From NCBI GenBank assembly GCA_009869945.1, contig WIXG01000477.1, positions 1-51,395 of the forward strand: a stretch of 51,395 nucleotides of DNA, in the 5' to 3' direction. The DNA comes from Mesaphorura yosii. Taxonomy: Eukaryota > Arthropoda > Collembola > Poduromorpha > Tullbergiidae. A model generated the notes under the pieces. That model was not told the DNA's origin, did no database searches, and saw only the letters and a list, made by a program, of their open reading frames with translations. Made by a program: the position numbers and the translations under genes. Positions within the stretch are counted from its first letter, which is position 1. Each line of letters opens with the position of its first letter. Shown in pieces: positions 37,807 through 46,859 of this stretch.

Positions 37807-38999
37807 ATGCTCTCGAAGAAGACGTGGCGGGTGCGGGTCGCCCTGTACACGCTCACGGGGGCGTTCATGATGCAGCCTTTTCTGTGGAATTCGGGCACAC
37901 GTAAGCTGGAGAAGGCCCCAGCCTGGATGCAGTTCATCCACTACGCCATGCTGGTGGCAGACTTCTGCGTCCGGGCGTGGTGCATCGGCATCGGCTCATA
38001 CAACGTCCTCACTCGGCCGGTGCCGTTCCCTGTCATCGTCGGGAGCCTCGTCGTCCTCATCCCGCAGTTTCAGTCGGTCCTCTCCCAAATTACGCTCTTC
38101 TTCCTCCGCGACCTGATCGTGAACATGGAGAACGGGGCGGTGCGGTTCAACCGCCAGATGCGAAAGCGGTACAAACTACACGAGGACACTCCAGATGGCC
38201 TAGAGCGCATGTCGATGCTAGCGGCGTGGACAGGCCTCGTCTTTTGCTGTGCGAGTCCACTCATCGGACTCATCGGCTGCTACGTCGATGAAACGAAGGA
38301 GCTGCTGCACGGATTTCGGTCAGAAACGTCGCTGGAGCGGAACGTGCTTCTGGCGGCGCTTTTTGGGTTCACCACGGCCATCGACGCGGCTCAGCTGTTT
38401 GTGTGGATGGGCTCCCTCGTGCACGTCAATGCGACGAGGCTCTGGTTGGAAAGAATGAAGTAAATCGACTGTTAACTAATTATTAGCCATTTAGATTTAA
38501 CTTACTTTCGGTAATTGCAATTTTAGGGATCGGGACCACCCGTGCTTCGGCCCGCCGTCTCGTGAACGAGTATCGCGTAATTCAAATTCTGTGCCATATA
38601 GCGATGCATCTCGGCCTCGGTTTTCACTCATGCATCGTCGGCAGCTTCATCGTTTTCCTCGTGGCTGCGGTCTACTCCACCGTGAAGTTCTACTCGACAA
38701 CGTCTTCGATCCTCCTCGCCTGCTCGATCCTCGCCACCGCCTTGATAACGATCGGCGGGCGGGTGACCAGCAGCTTTGCGGCGGGTTTGACAGAGACGTC
38801 GACCAGCCTTCCGAGCCTTCTCGTAGAAAACCCAAAGTTCAGGAGCCGTCCGGGACCACGGCGCATGTTCAGAGCGCTCAAGCCGATTCAATTCGTCGTC
38901 GCTCGTTGCATAGTCGGCCGGGACACATTCCTGGTGGTCATGAATGGAGTTGTCGTTCAGCTCGTGGTGCAGCTCCTCCTGGTGTCAAGAGACAAATAA
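37807..38999 (+). CDS. Orphan multi-pass membrane protein B, tandem paralogue of A
   Basis: The first exon, 37807-38459, fuses what are exons 1 and 2 in gene A (no intron at RFNRQM). The last exon is 38527-38999, ending VSRDK and a TAA. Conserved blocks with gene A: EKAPAW, RFNR, Y(6)TPDG, GFRSETSLE, RLWLERMK, EYRVIQ, LKPIQFVV and the final VVVQLVVQLLLVS. About 374 aa and the same membrane pattern. Oddity: the donor at 38460 leaves phase 2, but the only good acceptor (TTTTAG, ending 38526) leaves two bases before the conserved frame, so the join is one nucleotide out. An acceptor at 38494 would keep the frame but needs a 35-nt intron and adds hydrophobic residues. Either the gene is freshly broken, or splicing is unusual, or the assembly has an error. 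Conserved residues on both sides argue against long-standing decay. Confidence 0.7.
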
Positions 39000-39150
39000 A
39001 ATTGGACCAGAGTCAGAGCAGAGCAGGGATCAAAATACACCAAAATCAGTTTATTCACTAAAAGTGCTTATTACTTATGCTTAAAGCTGTATTAATTACA
39101 AGAATTTAGAATTCACTAAGCTAGAACTAAGGTAGAGGTCGAAATGTTCA

Positions 39151-39156
39151 AATAAA
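39151..39156 (+). terminator. Likely poly(A) signal AATAAA of receptor-like gene B
   Basis: AATAAA about 150 nt after the stop of gene B. Another AATAAA at 38995-39000 overlaps the stop codon itself and would leave almost no 3' UTR. Confidence 0.4.
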
Positions 39157-39605
39157 GCTATTCCTAGTGTGACTAGGCATTAAAAGCTTATTTGCTACTT
39201 CTTCTGAGTAGTGTCTTTGTATTAGTCAGGTGAGACCCTGACTTCTAATTCAATATAATACTAGTGTGAGCTACCGTTAATGGTCAAAGTATTGCATTAA
39301 AAGTTTATATAAAAAATTAGTGTAATCTGAAACGTGCAAAATTGCAGTGCAGTGGCAATTGATTCAAAATTGAAGCACGAAGCCGTAAAATTCACACAAT
39401 AAACTATCAAATAGCTACAGTTTAAGCTAGATTAAGCTGTAGTTAAGCTCGTCACATTCCACATTAATCCTAATTTTCCTAATTGCTAAAGCCTGAAGAA
39501 TATATAAACAGCTAGACCACACATTCTACTTACCTGACAATCTAATCAATGCAATCTACAGTCTACAATTCCTTTGAACTTGATACTTATACTGATACAA
39601 TCCTA

Positions 39606-39611
39606 TTTAAT
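39606..39611 (-). terminator. Possible variant poly(A) signal ATTAAA of the sodium channel gene
   Basis: TTTAAT on the plus strand reads ATTAAA on the minus strand about 30 nt past the channel stop. A canonical AATAAA lies further on at 39055-39050 and would make this 3' UTR run close to gene B. Confidence 0.3.
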
Positions 39612-39639
39612 TGCTAATTGTATTACGAATTGAGTCCCA

Positions 39640-42600
39640 TTAATTTGGTACGACAACCACAGCTTCTGGATTTTCTCCATTCGCATTCACCGTGACTACC
39701 GACTCCCTTCGCGGCTGTGCTTGGGCAGGAGCAGGTAGGGGCTGTGGCTGCGGCTCCTGAGCAGGTGGACCCTGAGTCTGGGCTTCTGGTACCGGAGAAG
39801 CCAACATCTGCAATTGGGTGCCTTGATTCTGGTTATCAGCTCCTGCATTTCCACGGTCACCGGCACTAGCCACTTCTTGCACTCGTTTTGACGCACCGCC
39901 ACCTCCGTCTGCTCGACTCCGACACGGGCTACCCGATTGTCTTTGGCGTAGTTGATCGACCATTTCGAGCACGAGCACCAGAAACATATTTGTGACGATC
40001 AGGAAGCTGAGTGCCATGTACACGACGATGAAAATCATGCCAGCCAGTCTGTATCCGCAGTTCGAGGCCGTCGCATCGCATTCGGTCTCCTTTCCGATGT
40101 AATCCAGCAGGAGCTCTGGCCAGCCGGCGACCATCGACAGCTGCACCATGACAAACATCGCACTGCCGAACGCCTGAAAGTTTAGTGGGGGCGCCGGCGG
40201 TGCCGTCGGTGCGCCGACGCCGACGTGTTTGAATTCAGCCACGCCGACGAGTGCGAAGGTGACCATGACGAAAACGAGCAGGGCGACCAGGTTTGTGATG
40301 GCTGGCGTGGCGCGTGCCGCCGAGGCGAGCAGGATCGATCGAGGCCGCCCAGCCTCCCGGCTCCTCTTCAGTGTGAAAGGTACGTACTTCAGAAGAAAGA
40401 CGGCCCGTAGGAAGAGTCGCAGACTCCACACGGCCAGATCGAAGTGAACGACGCCGACGAGGAAGGAGAGGACGACTGCGATTATGTGCAGCAGATTCGG
40501 GTAAACGCTCAGCATGTGGCCGCGCCACCCAAGAACCTTGACGGCGAGCTCGGCCGTGTATAGCACGGTGAAAATCCAGAAGAAGACGATCCAGAGAACG
40601 AGCGGAGAACCATCACGGAGGATGAAGAAGAGGAGGCAGCAGGAGAGGTCCGCGGCGAGCACGACGACGAGCACGGGCTCGAAGGCGGCGCTTGCCACGA
40701 AATCGTAGAATGGTTGGAGGAGCGGGGATTCTGGGCGCGGAATTTCACCGCCCGCCGACGCCGACGTGCCGTCTTCGCGCGCTGCGACCTGGTCTTCGGT
40801 GAGAAGCCGCTTCAGCGTGTTTCTAGCTCGAAATTCTTGAACGAGCACGCCGACCAGAATATTTCCAAGGAGGAGCACACCGAGCAGCAAAAACAGGACG
40901 AAGAACACGTATTCCCCCATATTGTGGTCGCGGGCCGGCTGCTGGTCGACGCCACGGGCGTCCACGGCGCGCTCGACGAGCGCAGTCCAGGAGCGGGTGC
41001 TGCTGAAGGTCGCCAGGGCGAACAGTGCCAGAAACCCCTGCCCATCCCCGTCAAAATTGAGTCGGGCGTTGGTCCACGTGTAGTTGCTGGCCATGCATTG
41101 GCGGCGGTTGAGGACGAGACGGTGATCAAGCAAGCCGTTTTCTTCTTCCGCCGCCATTCCGTCGATGCAAGCATACATTTTTCCTCCGTACAGCTGATGG
41201 GCGGTGAGCACGAAGAAGAGCCACACCACACCACCGGCGAGCACGTAGCCGGACAGCACCCAGACTTGGCCCGCGATCACCCGGCCCGCCGCAGCCGCCT
41301 GTGGGACGCGAAAGACGAGCATGAGCGGGCGGAGCCCGGCAACGACGTTAAGGTGGCTCGCGGTGGAGAATCCGAACCAGAAGAAGGTCCACACGCGCTC
41401 GACCAGCATCAGCGTGTCGAGCCAGCATTCGGGGCGGGCTGCGAAGGAGCGGCAGCCGAACCCGATGAGTTTGACGATCACTTCGATGGCGAGCAGCACG
41501 ACAAACACGATGTTCACGACGCGGGACGCGATGCGGACACTGTGGGCGCCGTTTGTCTGTGCAGCCTCGCCGCCGGCCGTGTTTTCGTCGTCCGCTGCCA
41601 GCGCCGCGCAGGAGACGAGCACGTTCAGGATGGAGACAGTCCGGAAGGCGTAGTGCGAGTAGATGTCGTGCAGAGAGTCCTGAAACCCGACGAAACAGCC
41701 GTTCTGCGGGATGTGGAGACCTTTCGGCGCCCCGGGCACTGCGGCAGACGTTCCTCGCTCGGCGCCGCCGCTTTCAGCGCCATCTTCATAGTTCAACACT
41801 TGGGCGCGTCTTTTTCGGGCTGCGGCGCCAATCCAACCGAGATATTTACTGCTTTCTAGTTTTGCCGCTAGTTTTGCTTCGCGGTCGCTAGTAACACCAT
41901 CTTCTGGCCGTCCATCGCCCTCTTGCTGCTGTTCTTGGCGGGAAAGCTCTGTAACCGTCGTCTGGACGATGGCCACATTGACGTGCATGAGTATCAGGTA
42001 CATGATGAACAGCGTCGCGATGAAATACAGCAGGCAGGTCACGTTCCCGACGCGGAGGCAGCCGTACAGTTCCCGAATCAATTCCCCCGCCGCCACGCGG
42101 CCGACCATCAGCCACGCGTGTGGGAGATCTGCGAAATTCCAGCGGGGCAGCCGCCCGCCCGGGAAATACTCGCCCGCCTTGTTGATATAGTCCGCCCTGA
42201 AGAGGAGGACGCCCACCTCGCCAAGGATGAGTGTTGCAAGGATGGTTAGGGCGAGGAAGCTGTATCCTTGGCGCACGCCGGCGATTACTTTGAACACCGT
42301 GCGTAGAGGACGCCACCGCAGCGCGAGTTTGACGATGGGCAGCGTGAAGAGCGCCGTGTCGAGCGGGGAAGGGCCGAAATCCCAGATGTACCATTGAAAG
42401 AACTTTGCGAAGATAAGTTTGACCATGATTGACTCGTACACGTGGAGTGGGGAGCAGGCGAAGGCTCGGCAGCCGTCGGCGATCAGTTGCAGGTACGCTT
42501 CGACGATGTACACGCAGAGAAGCGCGGTCAGCCCGCCACGGAGGCTCCAAAGCATGGCGGGCTTCTTTTCAATGCCGTGGTGGTGCCAAGCGAAGGCGGC

Positions 42601-44171
42601 CAGCACGAGAAGGGAGACGAGGACAATGAATTTGTCCCACACCATGCTCGTGACGACGCGGTGGGCCCAATTTCGAAGCGGACTCCGTCTGGTGCCTTCT
42701 TCTTCCTCTTCGTCGGCGTCGGCGCGGGTGGCTCGAAAGCGCAAGCGCTCAGGCAGGCGCAGGCTACTGGACGCGGGCGCGGGCCCGCTCTCCCCGCCGG
42801 CGTTAGTGTTTTCTTCGACCACGCTCGCTGTGATGGCGAACCCAAAGCCTACGATCGCCCACGTCCCGACGAAGAACGTCACGGCAAAGTAGAGCACCTG
42901 CTGCAGGTAGCTGTCGACCGGAATATGCATGTACAGCCCCTCGACGGCGTCCTGCGCGATGATACGCACCGTCGCGAGGGCCGCCCATCCAAAACTGTCG
43001 AATTGGGTGTATCCGTGATTCGGAGGGGTGCCGTAGCCGGGCAGACACTGATACTGAAGCCCGGGTGGGCAGCGCCGTGTCTCGTTTCCACACACGAAGA
43101 ACTCTTGCTCGTCCCCTTCGGCCATGAGCCAATGACTCGGGTTTCGATTCCATGCGTGCCACTCGGCCGCCCCGAAATGCTGGCTCGGATCCATTCGCTC
43201 GATGCATTTCTGCTGCATGAGGCCGGAGTAGCTCGCGCGACCGACGAGCGCCAATCCGATGATGATTGGGACGGCGTACATGAGCACGTCAAACAGCCGT
43301 TCTTTCGTGCGGAGGAGAATCCGGACAGCGGAGCGAAGCTGACCGATGGCTGCCATGATTTTGAGGGTCCGCAGAGCGGCGATGGCCCGGAAGAGCCGGA
43401 CGGTGGGCCACCAGATGAGGAGGATGCCCGTAAGGATGAAGAGAAGGTCCAACCACGCCCACGCGCTCCGCATTGTTGTGAAAGGCCCGACGGCCACTCC
43501 GAAAGCGATGAATTTGGTGATGAGCTCGAATACGCAGGCTGATATGAAGATAGCTCTAAATCAACACAAAAATCATTAAAATCGGTTCCAAGCGCCGAAG
43601 CGCCAGGCCGAATGCAAAAAAGTAATTGATCTTCAGATCACTTACTCTGAGATGGTCACAATCGACTGCTGGCCGTCGTCTCCCAGCATCTGCCGTGTGC
43701 AGTAATTCCCGACTATTATCAACGCGATTAGCCATGCATACGACCAGTGGTGCAGAATACTGATGGCTGAAAGACGAAGGGGACTTGACGGAGGGAAGAT
43801 GGACATAGAGCGGTGGGCGGAGAATCGGGCGATCGTGCCACAGCGGTCGGTGAGCACTATGAACGTCTGCAGGGTACCAAATTACGTCAACCCACCTACC
43901 AACCGTCACCGTCTTAAGCGCTATCAAGCAAGTGACTTACGTCAAATCCATCGTACGCTGGGTCCGGATCCTGCAGCGGGACTCCAATCGGGTTCTTGCC
44001 CGCTCCTCGCGCTGCTGGCAGCTGTTTCCCAGCTTCTAGGCGAGGGTCAGGCACGACTCCAGCTTGCTTCAGGGTTTTAGGCGGCGGAGGCTGGACGAAG
44101 GGCTTCAGTTCGGGCGGAGCGACGTTACCACCGCCATCGGAGCTGGAGCCGTTGACGTTGGCACCCTCCAT
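39640..44171 (-). CDS. Divergent voltage-gated sodium channel alpha-subunit paralogue
   Basis: Four-domain cation channel of the plasma membrane. Exons on the minus strand: 44171-43941, 43866-43646 and 43555-39640, phases 0 and 2, total 1455 aa (family usually near 2000). Nav identity rests on LQDPDPAYDGFD, TFIVL plus ARFSA and AISILHHW before domain I, ALRTLKIMAAIGQLRSAV in S4 of domain I, FDSFGW in pore I, LPRWNF and GRVAAGE in pore II, AVDARGVDQQP in pore III, and the III-IV linker ending IPRPESPLLQPFYDFV. The pore ring reads Asp353, Glu642, Arg1005 and Ala1294, that is D-E-R-A against the usual D-E-K-A, with a three-residue insertion in pore III. The fast-inactivation IFM is replaced by RLL before TEDQ (about 1067-1069). 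S4 of domains II-IV have few arginines. The C-tail is Pro/Gln-rich with no EF-hand or IQ motif. It may be a leak-like or weakly gated channel. The frame is fully open, so it is unlikely to be a pseudogene. Confidence 0.9.
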
Positions 44172-45605
44172 GGCACTGGCGCTTTACTGTTTACTGTACT
44201 ACTGGAAATGGAGCTGGAAGTGACTCAATTTAATTGCACTTTCAGTTGTTGCTTTGTACTGAACTGAAGTAATGAACGATTCTCTCTGCACAGCGCAGAT
44301 TCAATTACGTGAACAGGAAGATGAAAAATGAACGAACACCTGATCTCTTTCGTTTCGATTCTCATTTTTCACCCCACAGAACGGCACCGCGCATGAGAAG
44401 ATGACAGGAAGCGTAGAGTTGAGCGAGCGAGCACAAATCGCACACGAAACGGAATACTGAAATGAGGAAGAAGACTTCCGTCGTCCTTCCGACCCACAAC
44501 GCAATTTCCTCAGTGCACTGGACTCCAGCAACTCCAAATGCCTTTTAAAACACGCGGATCGATAAATGGCTTTTGGCTTGAAAGGGTACGTATGTTAAAT
44601 TTCTTTTGCGTTGTGTCGTTATTTTTCTGTCTTTTGTTTTACATTTCATATTTCAGCAAGTGCTTTGTGCCCGCGTTTTAAAGGTTCTGGCTCCAGAACT
44701 CCAGTGCCGTGTCCAGCTTAGTTGCTTCATTAGTTATGTACGTGCCCTCATTGCCACGCCACCCCACTGCTGCAAAAAAGTATCGATATCCGTCTATTAT
44801 TAAACGGTTTCGCATATTTCGCAATTGGGTGCTGATTACTTATTCAGGAGCCCGAATCGAACCGAAACACAACAAACCGACGAAAGAAAGAAGTAAAGTA
44901 TGGAAAGATTCATCAAATCGCCCGTCGTCCGTTCATGTTGTCCTGTTGCTTGTTGTCCAGAGCCAATTACTTCGAACTGGAACCCGAAACGCAAAACGCT
45001 CAACGCATTTATGACCCATCGAAGATGGTAATAAAACGTGTTCTGCTGTCCATTTGTCCGCCGGCCCCTGGACGACCGACCTTCCAGCTTCAGTGTTTAG
45101 TATTTTACGTGCATGGCGATGACCTGAATTAATACAATTTTTAATTAAGGATTGAGGACGCGCGACAACGCCAATGCGTTGACCTCGACTCAGCCGATTT
45201 TGGGGTCCGAATGCCAGAGACTGCCGAAACCGATGCGTGACCTCAATTTTTCTGGGTTTTAGCAGGTTGGAAGCAAAAGACTGCAAAATTGTGTGCTGCA
45301 GGCTCAAAATATGAAACAGATGAAGATGATCCCGATTTAATCGGTGCTCAGCTGTCACAATTCTTAAGTCAATGAGCCCGGAAGAATGTTTTTCTGTTTC
45401 TGGTTCGGTCCTTTGATCGGTCATCGCCCCAGATCTAGAATCCTGATTCTGATTTCTTATGCTGCTTGTTGTGGCTACTCTTCCCTAATCATCATATCAA
45501 GATTCATTCAGCGCCCAGCCTCCATCCAAGAAAGAAGCTTTAGAAGGAGGAAGCCGTTCTTGATTGAAGAGTTGGTCGAAAGAAGTCCGGAAGTCGAAGT
45601 CTAAG
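44172..45605. other. Divergent intergenic region between channel and secreted-protein genes
   Basis: About 1.4 kb between two start codons pointing apart, so it should hold both promoters. The open frames inside (longest 163 codons, minus strand, 44933-45424) show no domain. I see no clear TATA box close to either start. Confidence 0.6.
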
Positions 45606-46747
45606 ATGTCCAGGGACGTTCTCTTGACTCTGTTGCCATTGACCGTCATGCTGATGCTAGCTGCTTCCGGTGCCGACGGTCGCAAACACGGCCACAAAAT
45701 CGTCAAGCGAGCCCCGCGGAATATGAGACCAGCGCCTACGACGACGGAGGCGACGAACGGGAATGAAGAAGACGCAAAAGGCGGTGGCGACGCAGACGCG
45801 GATTCAGGCGCGGACGGCGGAGAAATTGGGGCAGGGACCGAGGTCAGGCCCGGAGCCGATACATTTAGAATCAAAGTCGGGGGCGCGACGCACGAGTCGC
45901 CGATGACGGAGGAGCAGGAGAAGGAGGAAATTCGTGACATCGACATCAACGTGGGGTTGGACACAATTCTCGCTCTGCCCGACAGCAAAGCTCCGAAGCT
46001 GATCAAGGAGGGGATCAAGAAACTCGTGAAATTCTCTAACCCGCTCCAGGACCTGATTCAGAAGGCGCTGGGGTTGGTGAGCACGACGGTCAAGCCGGGC
46101 ATCGATCTCCTCATCTCTTTCGTGCAGAATCTGCTTAAACTCCTGGCCAAGTCGACCCTCGGGATCAAAAAGGAGGTCAGCGCTTCGCTCAAAACGGTGT
46201 TGAACTTCCTGGTGAACGGAAAAGACACCCTCAGCGGGCTGATTGCGAGCACGATCGGGAAGCTGAGCAAAGTCTCCCAGCTGATGGCCCAGCAAGTCAA
46301 TGCGTTTGCGAATTTCCTCGTTGGAGGCCTGCGCCAGATTCTGCGGCTGATTCAGAACACGCTCGTCTTCAAATTCACAATCACCGCTAATGTAATGATG
46401 AACATCATCAAGCAGCTCCTGGGCATGATTACCGGAGGCCGCGGACCGCTCACGGATGCAATGGAGAACGTTCTCGAGACTGCGGAGGGAAGAAAACTGG
46501 ATTTTCTGGGCGGGCTTCGATCAATGATCAGCTTCGCGACGAAGGTGAGTCAATTACCCAAGTAACTAATGTCTAATTGGCTACGGCTAGTTGCATGGCC
46601 TTGAATTGATTCTCATAGGACACAAATCTGATCATTTCGCATCTGGTCAATCTTCTTGGCACAGTCGGCGCGGTTCTTGGCCCGATCCTCAACCAGATTC
46701 TGAGTGCAGTCTTCAGTGTCCCGAAAGGACTCACTTTGAGTGGCTGA
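45606..46747 (+). CDS. Secreted protein of repeated amphipathic helices, family unknown
   Basis: Exons 45606-46544 and 46619-46747, joined in phase 0 (GT-AG), give 355 aa. ATG 45606 opens a clear signal peptide (LLTLLPLTVMLMLAASGADG). Residues about 25-95 are an acidic, Gly/Ala-rich low-complexity linker, starting with a basic HKIVKR that could be a furin-like cleavage site. From about 110 to the end comes a chain of amphipathic helices rich in Leu, Ile, Val and Lys: LIKEGIKKLVKF, LLISFVQNLLKLLAKS, LKTVLNFLVNG, LIASTIGKLSKV, FANFLVGGLRQILRLI and MNIIKQLLGMI. No cysteine-rich core and no long membrane span. The composition fits a lipid- or membrane-binding secreted protein, but I recognise no family and assign no function. 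Two AATAAA signals follow. Confidence 0.85.
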
Positions 46748-46803
46748 AAGCAGAAAGCACTGAGGACGATGACGAATTAAATCGTTCCTGGATTTCAAGC
46801 AAC

Positions 46804-46809
46804 AATAAA
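46804..46809 (+). terminator. Poly(A) signal of the secreted-protein gene
   Basis: AATAAA 57 nt after the stop codon. A second AATAAA follows at 46854-46859, so alternative cleavage is possible. Confidence 0.6.
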
Positions 46810-46859
46810 AAAGTAGCTAACTTCATTGAATACCGACAAATTCGAGAAATATCAATAAA

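Noticed and set aside
40714..41859. 381-codon plus-strand open frame opposite the sodium channel gene
   Set aside because: It mirrors the GC-rich channel codons, has no domain and is low in hydrophobic structure; the minus-strand frame has clear Nav homology.
42442..43542. 366-codon plus-strand open frame opposite the sodium channel gene
   Set aside because: Antisense shadow of the channel's domain I-II exon; no recognisable motif.
39640..44171. Assignment of the four-domain channel to NALCN or to calcium channels
   Set aside because: Pore and linker motifs (DARGV followed by QQP, IPRP linker, LPRW, TFIVL plus ARFSA) are those of Nav, and the filter is neither EEEE nor the NALCN pattern EEKE.
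44933..45424. 163-codon minus-strand open frame in the divergent spacer
   Set aside because: No domain, no homologous feel, and it falls in the shared promoter region of two well-supported genes.
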